Notes: generated by a model not told the origin, from the letters alone. A stretch of 64,000 nt of DNA from a bacterium (GCA_030427205.1 JAUHXC010000003.1:248001-312000), one strand, 5' to 3'; shown: positions 53,503-63,265, counted from the first letter of the stretch. Translations and numbers: made by a program.

Positions 53503-55068
53503 TCAGACGAGCCGGGCCGCGAGCGGCGCGATCACCGCGCGCAGCGTGGCCTGCCTCAGCGCCGGCTGCGCGGGGATGCCATACTGTGTGATGATGCCAT
53601 CATCGGCGCCCGCGACGATGTGATGCCGGATGCCATCGGAGAAGGCTCGCCGCGCCGCCGGTGCCAGCGATGGGTATCGCTGCAGCAACCAGCGGGCGGT
53701 GCGCCAGCCCAGGGCCGCGTGGCGCAGCTCGTCCTCGGCGATGCGGGCGCAGACCGTGGCGATGTGCCGATCGACCACCCGCCGCGCGGCCGCGCCGGCC
53801 TCGGCGGCGCCGATGGTCTCACCGATGCAGCCCTCGACGATGACCTCGCGCAGCACTGCCGCTGGATCCGCGTCCAGCGTGATGCCATCGAGGCTCAACG
53901 GTCCGGGGCCGAAGGCTTCGCCGGCGAAGGCCGAAGCGATGCCATATGCCATGCGCGCGTGCTCGACCTCGTCGGCGGCGGCGCGCTGGCCGTCGGCCAC
54001 CAGATCGGCGGGCGCGCCGAGGGCGAGCAGCTGCAGCGAGAAGCGGGCGAAGCTGCCCACCGACGCGTGCTCGAGGGCGGCGATGGCGGTCCAATGCTGT
54101 GCGAGCCGCCGCCGAGCGACATGAGATACGACCGCCGCTTCACCGGGGCACGACCAGCCGCCGCCGGGCACGCTCGGCGCGACGCGGGGCTGCTGACCGA
54201 TACGCAGCGGGCGCCCGCAGACCGAACCCGGCTCGTCGCAGCGCCAGCGCGTCGGATCTCCGCGGCTGTCGCCGGCGAAGCCTGCCGGCCAGCACTCGGC
54301 GAAGCACGCGCCATCGTCGCAGGGCTGGCAGGCGTCATTCTCGGTGCATTCGTCGACCGCCGAGCGGCAGCCGAGCACCGGGATGGTGAAGCAGCCGTCG
54401 TAGAAGCGCGCCAGCCCGCAGCGCTCGCCGGGGCAGTCTTCGGCGCTCGCGCAGACATCGACGACGCAGACGCCGAGCCCGGCCGTCGCGCCGCTCGTCT
54501 CGCACGCGCAGATCCGACCCGGGGCGCAGTCGTCGTCCGTAGCGCAGCCATAGCTGCACATGCAGCCGTCCGGCCCCGGGAATGGCGGGAAGTCACACCG
54601 CCCGAACGCGCCGGCGACGCAGTCGCTGTCGACCTGACACTCGCCACCGGGCAGGTCGCCGGGGCAGCGTCCCGCCGGCTGCATCGCTACACAGCGCGCC
54701 GGGCCGACCCGGTCGATGCTGCCGTCCGCGCAGCGCACGTACCCGCTCGGCTGGCCGTCGGCGCCGGGGATGGGCTCGCCGTCGCACGGCGGGGCGGGCG
54801 CCACGTTGACGGGCCGGGCGTCGGGCGAGGCGGCGTCGGGCGGGGCTGCGTCGGGCGGTGCGGTGTCGGGCGGTGCGGCGTCGGGGTCACGGTCGGGCGC
54901 GCTGTCGGGGTCGGCGCCGTCGGGCGCGGCATCCACCGCGAGCGGCGGCCCGTCGAGCATCGCGTCCAGCGCCGGGTCGAGCGCCGGCGGCGTCTGTTCG
55001 ATACAGCCGGCGAGGCCCAGGGCGGCGATCAGGGTGCTGCGGATGTGCTTCAGCGCGGGGTGTTGCAT
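53503..55068 (-). CDS. lipoprotein with C-terminal ferritin-like domain
   Basis: 521 residues. I choose the ATG at 55068 (GAGGAG six bases upstream); ATG 55083 is possible. The lipobox is LAGC. A Pro/Asp/Ala tandem linker (DTAPPDAAPPDAASPDA) leads to a Cys-rich middle with about 25 Cys (CQVDSDC, CMCSYGCATDDDC, CDDGACFAECW). The last 170 residues are a ferritin-like four-helix bundle: ALEHASVGSFARFSLQLL, AADEVEHARMAYGIA, GCIGETIGAAEA and IAEDELRHAALGW give ExxH-type diiron ligands. A surface-bound ferritin-like domain is an odd but recurring myxobacterial form. Iron or peroxide chemistry is possible; unproven. Confidence 0.85.
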   Translation of the reverse strand: MQHPALKHIRSTLIAALGLAGCIEQTPPALDPALDAMLDGPPLAVDAAPDGADPDSAPDRDPDAAPPDTAPPDAAPPDAASPDARPVNVAPAPPCDGEPIPGADGQPSGYVRCADGSIDRVGPARCVAMQPAGRCPGDLPGGECQVDSDCVAGAFGRCDFPPFPGPDGCMCSYGCATDDDCAPGRICACETSGATAGLGVCVVDVCASAEDCPGERCGLARFYDGCFTIPVLGCRSAVDECTENDACQPCDDGACFAECWPAGFAGDSRGDPTRWRCDEPGSVCGRPLRIGQQPRVAPSVPGGGWSCPGEAAVVSHVARRRLAQHWTAIAALEHASVGSFARFSLQLLALGAPADLVADGQRAAADEVEHARMAYGIASAFAGEAFGPGPLSLDGITLDADPAAVLREVIVEGCIGETIGAAEAGAAARRVVDRHIATVCARIAEDELRHAALGWRTARWLLQRYPSLAPAARRAFSDGIRHHIVAGADDGIITQYGIPAQPALRQATLRAVIAPLAARLV

Positions 55069-55243
55069 CGTGCTCCTCGGCATGCGGCCTCTCTCATGGT
55101 GCGCCGCACCTGCGATGCCACCATCGACACGGCGCCTGCCGGGATCTTGCAGCAGGCGGGCTCGGGCAAGCCAGAAGCGCAGTTTCGGAGAAGCGCGCCC
55201 GCAGGCCCGCTGATAGAACGGCGCCACCACCCAGGAGGAACTC

Positions 55244-55648
55244 ATGAGTCAGGGCGTCGAGATGGCCGGTATCTATGTGCGCGATCACGAGGAGGCGCTG
55301 GCATTCTACGTCGGCAAGCTGGGCTTCGTGGTGCACACCGATGTGCAGAACGGCGACTTCCGCTGGCTGACGGTGCGCCACCCCGAGCGGCCGCTGCAGC
55401 TCGGCCTCTTCGTGCCCGGCCCGCCGCTGCACGATACCGAGACCGCCGCGGCGTTGCGCGCGCTGGTGGCCAAGGGCGCCATGCCGTCGCACATCATGGC
55501 GGTGGATGACTGCCGCGCGGCCTATGCCCGGCTCGAGGCTGCGGGCGTCGAGTTCACGCAACCGCCGGTCGAGCGCTATGGCGCGATCGACGCCGACTTC
55601 CGCGACCCGTCGGGCAACGCGTGGAAGATGACCCAGAACGGCGTCTGA
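55244..55648 (+). CDS. VOC (glyoxalase-fold) family protein
   Basis: 134 residues; ATG with CAGGAGGAA upstream. It has the VOC pattern: GIYVRDHEEALAFYVGKLGF, VVHTDVQNGDFRWLTVRHPE, a second beta-alpha-beta-beta-beta half and the end FRDPSGNAWKMTQ. Members include glyoxalase I, dioxygenases and antibiotic-binding proteins. The next gene, in the same direction, is an AraC-type regulator, a frequent pairing. Confidence 0.92.
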   Translation: MSQGVEMAGIYVRDHEEALAFYVGKLGFVVHTDVQNGDFRWLTVRHPERPLQLGLFVPGPPLHDTETAAALRALVAKGAMPSHIMAVDDCRAAYARLEAAGVEFTQPPVERYGAIDADFRDPSGNAWKMTQNGV

Positions 55649-55672
55649 TCCGAGGCCATCGCCCGCTGACGG

Positions 55673-56194
55673 ATGACGCAGACCCCACTGTTCGGGCAGT
55701 CTGGCCGCCGCTCCATCACGGGAGGCGGCGTGGGTCGACGCACTGCTCAGGATCCCGATCTGCTTCGGCGGCTGCTGCGGGCCCGCGATCGCATGGACGG
55801 CGCCTCGCACGAGGCGTGGCCCGTCGGTCGGTTGGCGCGGGTCAGCGGGGTCTCCCAAGCCCACTTCTCCCGCGCCTTCAAGCGCGCCTTCGGCGTGCCG
55901 CCCCACCGCTATCTGCTGACCCGGCGCATCGAGCGGGCCACCGCGCTGCTGCGCGAGACCGAGCTGTCGATCACCGACATCGCGTTTCGAGTGGGGTGGA
56001 GCAGCCTGGGCAGCTTCAGTCGCACGTTCCGCGACATCACCGGCGAGAGCCCCAGCGCGCTGCGTATGCGCGAGCAGGCCGCAGCCACCGACTTGAGGCG
56101 GGTGCCGGGTTGCATGCTGCGGGCGGCGCAGCGGCCCGATCTGACAGTGGCGGTGGCCGAGAAGCGGCGGCGGTCGGACGACGGCGAGGCGTGA
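55673..56194 (+). CDS. AraC-family transcriptional regulator
   Basis: 173 residues. It is essentially only the AraC DNA-binding domain: WPVGRLARVSGVSQAHFSRA (first helix-turn-helix) and LSITDIAFRVGWSSLGSFSR (second), followed by FRDITGESPSALR. There is no sensor domain, only a short N-terminus and a basic tail. It begins 24 bases after the VOC gene and probably controls it. Confidence 0.92.
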   Translation: MTQTPLFGQSGRRSITGGGVGRRTAQDPDLLRRLLRARDRMDGASHEAWPVGRLARVSGVSQAHFSRAFKRAFGVPPHRYLLTRRIERATALLRETELSITDIAFRVGWSSLGSFSRTFRDITGESPSALRMREQAAATDLRRVPGCMLRAAQRPDLTVAVAEKRRRSDDGEA

Positions 56195-56207
56195 CGCCGA
56201 TCGACCC

Positions 56208-59200
56208 TCAGGCTCTCTCCGGCCCGTCGCCTTCGTCTGCCGGTTCGGTCTCCCGCTCGTCGGGCCCGTCGAGCCCGGCGGCGTCCTCGGGCAGCAGGCC
56301 GGGCAGCGTCTCGGCGGCGATGGGCGCCGGGCCGCGGCTGCGGCGCATCAGGCCGGCGACCAGCTCGTCGTCCAGCGGGTCCTCGGCGTACTCGTGGATC
56401 GCACGGTGCGGGTCGGTGGGGCTGATCGCCGACGGGTCTTCGTCGGTGGCCGTGCGCCGCAGCGGCTCGTCGTGGGCCCGCAGCAGGTAGACCCCGATGT
56501 CGTCCCGGCGCAGCGCCAGGTCTTCGAGCGTGCGATCGCCCGCCAGCGCGAAGCGCTCGGTCTTCTTGCCGCGGCCGACCTTCACCTGGCGCTCGATGAG
56601 CCCCTCGTCGACGAAGAGCTGCAGCGCGTTGCCGATCACCGCGGTCGAGGCGGCCTCGGCCCGGCGGATGTCCCCCTGCAGGAACTCCATCTCGCCGTGC
56701 TCGCGGGCGTAATCGAGCCACTCCTTCTTCTCCATCGGCGCGTCGACGAGGGCCCGCATCGCGTCGGCGGCGATCCAATAGCCCTCGACGAGGTGCAGCA
56801 GCATGCCGCGCAGGAAGTCGAGGGTCAGCGGCGCGGCGGGCAGGCACAGGCCGTCGTCGAGGGTGGCGATGAGCCCCTCGTCGATCATGCGGCCGACCGT
56901 CTCGGCGAACGCCTGCTCGTAGCTCATGTCGGTGCGATAGATGAACTCGTGCTTGAAGATTCGGCTGAGCTTGCGGGTATCGGCCGCGAGCCGGTTGAGC
57001 GGGATGGCCCGCTCGGCGCCGAGCAGCGCGGTGGCCACCAGGCAGTCGGGGGCCAGGATGCCCAGGATCGAGTTGCGATAGTAATCCAGCTCGATGCGGC
57101 TCTTGTCGGGCACGACGAAGACCATCTCGTTGGCCCGCTGGTTCTGTTCGATGAAGCCCGACAGCAGCTTGAGCGCCTCGGTGATCAGGTCGCGCAGGGC
57201 CTCGCCCCGGGTGCGGGAGCCGGCCTTGGCGCTGCGGGCGGCGGCCGCGGCGATGCGGCCCTGGTTGCGCTTCAGCGTGTGCTCGATCGAGCGCGAGAGC
57301 CGCGCCCCGCGGGCCTGCAGCATCGCGACGAGGAAGCCCACCAACTCGCGCAGGCGGTTGTTGCTCAGGCCGCGGCGGTGGTGGCTGAGCAGCACCGCGC
57401 CCACCAGCGACGACGGCGCGACGACAGTGGCCTCCTGGATGCGGCGCATGAGGTGGTAGGCCAGCCGGCCGGTCGTATCGCGGAAGTGATCGTCGGAGGC
57501 CTCGACGGCGCCCGGATCGTCGCTGACGGGCAGCGCGATGACCCGATCGCGGTCGAGCAGCCAGTCGCTGAGCCGCACCGGCTCTTCGAAGCTGACGTAG
57601 ACCCGCCCGTAGCGCGCCCGCAGGACCTTGCCCGCCTTGACCACGCCGGTGACGCTCTCGGCCTCCTTCTGCCCGCCGGTCAGCTCGCGGCGATAGCTGG
57701 CCGTCTCGACCACCTTCTCGTACGAGAGGTGGATCGGCACGAACTGCAGGTCTTTGTATTCGCCCCGCCGCACGCCCTCGAGCAGCATCGACAGCATGCC
57801 CATCTTGGGGGGCAGCAGCTTGCCGGTGCGGCTGCGGCCGCCTTCGATGAAGAACTCGGTGGGATAGCCCTGACGGATGAGCGCCCACAGGTACTGGCGG
57901 AAGACCTCTTTGTAGATCGGCTGGCCGGCGAAGCTGCGCCGCAGGAAGAACGCGCCCGAGCGGCGGAAGAGCCAGCCGAGCGGGAAGAACGACAGGTTGG
58001 CGCCGGCGGCGACGTGCGGCGGGATGAACTCGTTGCGCCACATGACCCACGAGATGACCATGTAATCGAAGTGGCTCTTGTGGCACGGGATGAGCACCAC
58101 CGGCGCGCTGCGGCTGTGGCGGGCGGCGTCCTTGATGCGGCGCAGGCCGTCGGCGTCGACCTCGACCCCTTCGAAGACCCGGTTGAGTACGAAGTCGAGC
58201 AGGCGGGCGACCAGCCCGAGCACGGTGTAGTTGACGTTGGCCTCGATCTCGCGCACGTCGCGCTCGGCCATCTTGAGCGCCTTGGTCTGCGACAGCCCCT
58301 CTCGATCGGCCACCTCGAGCAGCGCCCGCCGGTTGGAGGGGCGCTGCAGCAGGCGCGCGCGCAGCTTGCTCGCCTGCTCGATGCGCGGCCCGGTCAGCGC
58401 CATCTGCGCCCGGCCGAGGTGGATGAACAAGACCCGGCGCACCTTGCGCGCGATGCGCTCGGGCGGCCAGTCGCCATGCTCGGCGACCACCGCCCGCAGG
58501 TCGATGGGCTCGTCCACCTGCACCGAGGCCTTGCGCCCGTGCAAGAGCGCGTAGATCAGCTTGCGCAGGCGGCTGGCCGAGGCCTGGTCGCCGAAGAGGA
58601 TGTCGAGCAGCGTGCGCCGCTTGGACGGCGGCTTGCGCGGCCAGCTGATGTACTGCGGCACCAGATAGATCGGCTCGGGGTGGCTCGCCTGCAGCTCGAC
58701 GAGGCGCTCGATGAACGCCGGATCGGCCGGGCGCTCCTGCTTCTCGGCGGTGAGCGCCCGCACCTTCATGAACAGCGCCGCCGCGCCCTCTTCGGCCACC
58801 GCCTGCTCGAGCTGCGCCACCGGCGGCGGACCCGCAGCGCGGCCGAAGAGGCGGCCGATTCGACCGCGCAGCCAGCGGCCGACGCCGCGGAAGACGGTGG
58901 TGTCGACGCCGTTGGCGAAGCGGGCGAGCGGGGCCTGCGCGGCGAGGAAGAGGTGGTTGAAGAGCATGTAGTCGAGCAGGCTGCGGGTCCGCATCACGTA
59001 GACCACCGCGCCCTGCTCGCCGAGGATGCGCAGGCGCTCGGCCTGCCCGTCGTCGAGGGTCTTGTCCTTGCCGAAGACCCGTCGGCTCAGGAAGCGGAAG
59101 AGCCCGCGGCTCTCGTCGAGCATGGCCGAGCGGCGCGGCGGCGCGTCGGACGCCCGGGCAGGCAGGGCCAGCGGGCGCGAAGCGGGCGGGTGATCGGCGG

Positions 59201-59477
59201 CGCTGGCGGCGGCCGGGATGCCATCGGAGGCATCCGGGGTGCCATCGGAGGCATCTGGGATGCCATCGCAGGCATTCGGTGTGCCATTAGATGTGCCATC
59301 GGAGGCATCCGGGGTGCCATCGGAGGCGTCCGGGGTGCCATCGGAGGCATTCGGCATGCCATGGGCGGCCTCCGGGGTGTTATCGGAGGCATCCGGGGTG
59401 GCGCCGGCCGTGGCCTGATCGCCGACGGTCTCGTCGGCCGGCCGGTCGAGCGGCTCTTCGGGGGCGCGTTCGCTCAT
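56208..59477 (-). CDS. plsB: glycerol-3-phosphate acyltransferase PlsB
   Basis: 1,089 residues, longer than E. coli PlsB (807) through a 110-residue N-terminal repeat region and C-terminal additions. The start overlaps the upstream stop (ATGA). Acyltransferase motifs are intact: HKSHFDY (HX4D), PPHVAAGANLSFFPLGWLFR, FIEGGRSRTGKLLPPKMGML and FVPIHLSYEKV. The enzyme acylates sn-glycerol-3-phosphate at the inner membrane, first step of phospholipid synthesis. The N-terminus has DASDGTP repeats. The tail is charged (GDGPERA). The repeat region is not part of any acyltransferase I know. Confidence 0.93.
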   Translation of the reverse strand: MSERAPEEPLDRPADETVGDQATAGATPDASDNTPEAAHGMPNASDGTPDASDGTPDASDGTSNGTPNACDGIPDASDGTPDASDGIPAAASAADHPPASRPLALPARASDAPPRRSAMLDESRGLFRFLSRRVFGKDKTLDDGQAERLRILGEQGAVVYVMRTRSLLDYMLFNHLFLAAQAPLARFANGVDTTVFRGVGRWLRGRIGRLFGRAAGPPPVAQLEQAVAEEGAAALFMKVRALTAEKQERPADPAFIERLVELQASHPEPIYLVPQYISWPRKPPSKRRTLLDILFGDQASASRLRKLIYALLHGRKASVQVDEPIDLRAVVAEHGDWPPERIARKVRRVLFIHLGRAQMALTGPRIEQASKLRARLLQRPSNRRALLEVADREGLSQTKALKMAERDVREIEANVNYTVLGLVARLLDFVLNRVFEGVEVDADGLRRIKDAARHSRSAPVVLIPCHKSHFDYMVISWVMWRNEFIPPHVAAGANLSFFPLGWLFRRSGAFFLRRSFAGQPIYKEVFRQYLWALIRQGYPTEFFIEGGRSRTGKLLPPKMGMLSMLLEGVRRGEYKDLQFVPIHLSYEKVVETASYRRELTGGQKEAESVTGVVKAGKVLRARYGRVYVSFEEPVRLSDWLLDRDRVIALPVSDDPGAVEASDDHFRDTTGRLAYHLMRRIQEATVVAPSSLVGAVLLSHHRRGLSNNRLRELVGFLVAMLQARGARLSRSIEHTLKRNQGRIAAAAARSAKAGSRTRGEALRDLITEALKLLSGFIEQNQRANEMVFVVPDKSRIELDYYRNSILGILAPDCLVATALLGAERAIPLNRLAADTRKLSRIFKHEFIYRTDMSYEQAFAETVGRMIDEGLIATLDDGLCLPAAPLTLDFLRGMLLHLVEGYWIAADAMRALVDAPMEKKEWLDYAREHGEMEFLQGDIRRAEAASTAVIGNALQLFVDEGLIERQVKVGRGKKTERFALAGDRTLEDLALRRDDIGVYLLRAHDEPLRRTATDEDPSAISPTDPHRAIHEYAEDPLDDELVAGLMRRSRGPAPIAAETLPGLLPEDAAGLDGPDERETEPADEGDGPERA
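59215..59402 (-). repeat. 21-bp tandem coding repeat in plsB
   Basis: About eight units of a 21-bp repeat coding (D/N)ASDGTP and variants (residues about 27-88 of PlsB). Units differ by one to three bases and a few are partly lost. It gives a flexible acidic stretch in the cytoplasm. Confidence 0.85.
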
Positions 59478-60547
59478 GGGTCGATCAACTCCGGCAGAGG
59501 CGCGCGGTCGGTGAGGATGATGCCATCGCGGGCGGCGGTGAGATCACCGCCGACGGTCCAGGTGGCCCCGCCCGGCGCGTGCCATACGGCGTGCAGGGTG
59601 CGGGCGCCGACGACCTCGGCCGCCGCGGGGCGGACCCTGAACCAGCGGCCGTCGGGGTCGCGAACGGTCAGCGCGCCGCGGGCGCCGCTGGCGAGGGCGA
59701 GGCCGTCGGGGCGCACCGCGACCCCGTTGAGCCCGATGACCCCGCCGGCGTCTTCGGCGACCCAGCCATCGGCGCCGTGGGCGTAGATCAGCCCGCTGCC
59801 AATGCCGCCGACGGCGACGAGCGGCCCGCCGGGGCGGCCGTGCACGGTGAACAGCAGATCGCGCTCGCCCAGATCGGTGCGGGTGAAGGTCGCGCCGTCG
59901 AAGCGCACCGTCGTCGTGCCTTCGCCCACCAGCCAGACGTCGCTCGGGCCGCTGCCCCAGGCCTTGTACAGGTTGAGCTCGGGCAGCGCGGGGTCGTCGA
60001 CGGCGCGCCAGGTGCCGTCGCCGCCGGAGCGCAGCAGCACGCCTTTGGGCCCGCCGCGGCGCACCGAGCCGCCCACGGCCCACAGGTCGTCGGGGCCGCT
60101 GCCCCACAGGCCCCAGAGCACCGCCTTCTCGTCGAGGCCGGTCTCTTCTTCGACCCAGCCGTCGGCGGTGCGGCGCAGGATGCGCCCCGCCTCGCCGCAG
60201 GCCCAGACGTGCTCGGCGTCGGCGCCCCAGACCCACCACAGCAGCGGGCCGGGCGGCGTGGGCTCGCGGGTGATCGCGGCGCCGTCGAAGCGAAAGAGCG
60301 CCCCGCCCTCGGGCTCGGCGGTGCCGCCGGCGAAGTACACCGCGTCGTCCGCCGCGCCCCAGACCCCGAGCAGCGCCGGCTCGAGCCCGTCGACCGGCTG
60401 CAGGCCCGATTCGAGGGCGGCGACGAGCGGCGGCGGGGCCGCGTCGGGCGGGGGCGCCGCGCCGTCGCCGTCGCAGCCGAGCGACGCCCACAGGCAAGGC
60501 AGGGCGAGCAGTGAAAGCCGGGGGAGCAGCGGGGTCGCGATGCGCAT
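59474..60547 (-). CDS. lipoprotein with kelch/propeller-like WG repeats
   Basis: 357 residues. The signal peptide ends SLGC. Five or more repeats of the type LGVWGAADDAVYFAGG, LWGLWGSGPDDLWAVGG, YKAWGSGPSDVWLVGEG follow, each about 45 residues, and suggest a beta-propeller on the cell surface. No Shine-Dalgarno site is visible before the ATG at 60547; TTCTGC-TATCCT ends seven bases before the ATG, so the mRNA may be leaderless. The stop overlaps plsB by four bases. The function is unknown. Confidence 0.82.
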   Translation of the reverse strand: MRIATPLLPRLSLLALPCLWASLGCDGDGAAPPPDAAPPPLVAALESGLQPVDGLEPALLGVWGAADDAVYFAGGTAEPEGGALFRFDGAAITREPTPPGPLLWWVWGADAEHVWACGEAGRILRRTADGWVEEETGLDEKAVLWGLWGSGPDDLWAVGGSVRRGGPKGVLLRSGGDGTWRAVDDPALPELNLYKAWGSGPSDVWLVGEGTTTVRFDGATFTRTDLGERDLLFTVHGRPGGPLVAVGGIGSGLIYAHGADGWVAEDAGGVIGLNGVAVRPDGLALASGARGALTVRDPDGRWFRVRPAAAEVVGARTLHAVWHAPGGATWTVGGDLTAARDGIILTDRAPLPELIDP

Positions 60548-60615
60548 CTGCGGGAGGATAGCAGAACCCGAAGCGGCGGTGGCCGCCGCCGTCGATTGGC
60601 GGTAGCGTCGATGTG

Positions 60616-61815
60616 ATGAGTCGCCGTCGAAAGCGCAAGAAGCCCCGCGGAGGGGCGAGCACCGGCTCGACGCCGCTGGGCTGGACCCCGCGTATGCGGG
60701 CGCTGGGCGTGCGCGTCGAGCAGCGGCTGCGCAGCATGACCCTCACCGCCGATCCGGGGCATGCGCTGCAGGTGACGGGCAACGGCGAGCGGCATGGCCC
60801 CGACCGCTGGACGTGGACCCTCGCCGTGGGCCACCGGAAGCTCGATCCGGGCTGGGTCATCGAGGCCGAGAGCGCGGTGACCCGGGTGCGCAAGCTGGTG
60901 GCCGGGCAGGACGTGCTCACCGGCGACACCGACTTCGACGACGCGGTGCACCTCGTCGGCGAAACGCGGGCGCTGCTGGCGTGCATGGGCCAGCACAACC
61001 GCAAGCGCCTGCGTCGGCTGCTGCCCCAGGCCCGCCTGGCCGACGGGGTCCTGCGCTGGTCGGCCCCGGCGACGGGCCCGCGCCCGCCGGGTCTGGTCGA
61101 CATCCTCGGCGAGATGATGACCGCCGTACGCATCTTCAGCGCCGACGTGCCGCCGCTCGATCGGCTGCGGCGCAACATGCTGCACGACGACGACCCGGGG
61201 CATCGGCGGCGGGCGATGGAGCAGGTGCTGCTCGCCGGGCACGCGTTCACCGCCGCCGAGCGGCGGGCGCTGCTGCGCGACGCCGACGCCGAGCTGCGGC
61301 TGACGGTGGCCGACATGCTGCACGACGTCGAGACGCTGAGCCGGCTGGCGTCCGATCGTGACCTGGACGACGGGCTGCGGGGGCGCGCGCTCGACGGGCT
61401 GGGGGCGTGCACCGCGGCGGGCGCGGTCGCCGCGCTCGATCGGGTGGCGCAGGGCAAGTCGCCGCCCGATACGGCCCGCCTCGGCCGCGCGCTGGGCCGG
61501 GCGCTGGCCCACGACCCACCGGCGCTGCACCGCCTGGGCGAGGACGCCGCGCGGGCGCTGCTCGAATCCGGGCCGAGCGCGCTGCAGGCCGACGCCATCC
61601 GCCGGCTGGCCGCGGTGGGCAGCGAGCGATCGGTCTCGGCCCTGGCGGCGATCGCCGGCGCGTTCTTCGGGCGCCGGGCGCTCAAAGACGCCGCGCGGGC
61701 GGCGGTCGAAGCCATCGCCCGCCGTCAGGGCGGCCTGCGCCGCGGCGGCTTGTCGGTGACCGACGCGGGGCAGGGCGCGCTGTCGCACGCCGGCGCCGCC
61801 GACGGCCGCGACTGA
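60616..61815 (+). CDS. hypothetical protein with HEAT-like helical repeats
   Basis: 399 residues from ATG 60616 (GTG 60613 also possible). The start is very basic (MSRRRKRKKPRGG). An alpha/beta part with WTWTLAVGHRKLDPGWVIEA is followed by a repeat region of Ala/Leu/Arg helices resembling HEAT repeats (HRRRAMEQVLLAGHAFTAAE; LQADAIRRLAAVGSERSVSA). No enzymatic motif is visible. TAGCGT lies at 60603-60608, so near the ATG that the transcript may be leaderless. Cytoplasmic; scaffold role plausible. Confidence 0.78.
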   Translation: MSRRRKRKKPRGGASTGSTPLGWTPRMRALGVRVEQRLRSMTLTADPGHALQVTGNGERHGPDRWTWTLAVGHRKLDPGWVIEAESAVTRVRKLVAGQDVLTGDTDFDDAVHLVGETRALLACMGQHNRKRLRRLLPQARLADGVLRWSAPATGPRPPGLVDILGEMMTAVRIFSADVPPLDRLRRNMLHDDDPGHRRRAMEQVLLAGHAFTAAERRALLRDADAELRLTVADMLHDVETLSRLASDRDLDDGLRGRALDGLGACTAAGAVAALDRVAQGKSPPDTARLGRALGRALAHDPPALHRLGEDAARALLESGPSALQADAIRRLAAVGSERSVSALAAIAGAFFGRRALKDAARAAVEAIARRQGGLRRGGLSVTDAGQGALSHAGAADGRD

Positions 61816-61867
61816 GCCGGCTGCGGCGCCCGTTGACGCGTTCGCACCGAGCGCGCATGCTGCCGGC

Positions 61868-63265
61868 ATGGCGCACGACGACGACGACGCCCTGCTCGCC
61901 CGCTGGCTGGAGCAGGTGGGCCGCATGGCGGACGAGGCCGACGGACCCGACGAGCGCGGCTACAAGGCCGTCGCGCTCGAGCTGGGGCTGACCGAGGCCG
62001 ATCTGGCCCGGGTCGAGGCGGCGGTGGACGACCACGTCGCCCGCGGGCGCAACTACCTGAGCCACGGCCGCCCGGCCGACGCGGTCGACGAGCTGACCGA
62101 GGCCCGCGCGCTGGCCCCGTGGCGGGCCGACGTGGGCCACGCGCTGGCCGAAGCGTACGTCGTTCGGTTCCACGACGGCGGCGACGCGACCGACCGCGCC
62201 GCGGCCGAGGGGCTCATCCGCGCCCGGCTCGAGCGTGAGCCCGATCATCAGCCGTCGTATACGCTGCTCAACCGGCTCGATCGCGAGGTGCCCGCCCAGG
62301 CGTCGAGCGCGCCCGCGACACCCGCGGCGGCGCGCCGGCGGATGTTGCTCGTCTCGGCGGCCGGCGTCGGTGTGATGCTGCTCATCTCGGGCTTGATGGC
62401 CACCCTGATGACTCCGGCGGACGCCCCGGCGCCGCCCGAGCCGCCGGTCAGCACCGCGCCGCCGGTCGAGCCGACGCCTGCGCCGCCGCCCGCGCCGACC
62501 CCGACCCCCGCGCCGACCCCGACGCCGACGGACGACGGGGCCGCGCTGCCGCCGGATGGCAAGCACCCGCTGCCCGTCGAGGTCGTCTCGTGGGACAAGT
62601 TCGCCGGCATCGAGATCGATACGTCGGGCAGCACCATCAACCGCAGCGGCTACACCTCGGCCTGGCTGCGGTTCCGGGTGCGCAATACCGCGCCCGACCA
62701 GGGGCTCGACGGGCTCGCCGGGCGGGTCGAGTTCCTCGACGACGCGGGGCAGGTGGTCTCGCAGAAGGCCATCGAGCTGCTCAACTCGGCGCACTCGATG
62801 CTCTACCCCGGCGAGCAGCACGCCTACGGCCGCAGCGTGCCGACCGAGCGCGTGACGGTGCGGGCCCGGCTCATCCTCGACGGGCTCGATCGCCGCTCGG
62901 CCACCCAGCCGCCCGGCGGCAAGCCCATCTGCGTGAAGTGGGGCATCGACCAGCCCGATCATCTGGCCTTCGAGGTCACGCAGCGGGGCATCTCGTGGAG
63001 CATGGGCACCCTGACCCTCGACGCCACGGTGCGCAATACCGGCGGCAACGCCATCACCGGGCTGGTGATGCAGGTCGAGCACTACGACGCCGCGGGCGCG
63101 CTCATCACCGAGAGCAACATCCTCGACAAAGAGACCGTCGCCGCCTCGTTCATGCCGCCCTTCGAGCCGGGCGAGCTGCGGCTGCTGCATCACATGAAGG
63201 TGCTCGGCCTCGACGACAAGCCGCGCTACGACCACACCTGCCTGCGCATCACCCAGCTGAAGTAG
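61868..63265 (+). CDS. helical-repeat membrane protein with beta-sandwich domain
   Basis: 465 residues. The N-terminal 130 residues are acidic and helical with a TPR-like stretch (GRPADAVDELTEARALAPWR; AAAEGLIRARLEREPDHQPS). One membrane helix follows (MLLVSAAGVGVMLLISGLMA, about 158-178), then a Pro/Thr-rich linker and an outer region of about 240 residues with two beta-sandwich halves that each resemble FxLYD-like repeats (GYTSAWLRFRVRNTAPDQGL; GTLTLDATVRNTGGNAITGL). The function is unknown. It precedes acetyl-CoA synthetase by 51 bases. Confidence 0.8.
   Translation: MAHDDDDALLARWLEQVGRMADEADGPDERGYKAVALELGLTEADLARVEAAVDDHVARGRNYLSHGRPADAVDELTEARALAPWRADVGHALAEAYVVRFHDGGDATDRAAAEGLIRARLEREPDHQPSYTLLNRLDREVPAQASSAPATPAAARRRMLLVSAAGVGVMLLISGLMATLMTPADAPAPPEPPVSTAPPVEPTPAPPPAPTPTPAPTPTPTDDGAALPPDGKHPLPVEVVSWDKFAGIEIDTSGSTINRSGYTSAWLRFRVRNTAPDQGLDGLAGRVEFLDDAGQVVSQKAIELLNSAHSMLYPGEQHAYGRSVPTERVTVRARLILDGLDRRSATQPPGGKPICVKWGIDQPDHLAFEVTQRGISWSMGTLTLDATVRNTGGNAITGLVMQVEHYDAAGALITESNILDKETVAASFMPPFEPGELRLLHHMKVLGLDDKPRYDHTCLRITQLK

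Noticed and set aside
58077..58105. Second sigma-54-like TGGCAC site
   Set aside because: It lies inside plsB and has no TTGC at the required spacing.
56394..59786. A 1,130-codon plus-strand frame
   Set aside because: Antisense to plsB; composition typical of a mirror frame, no domain.
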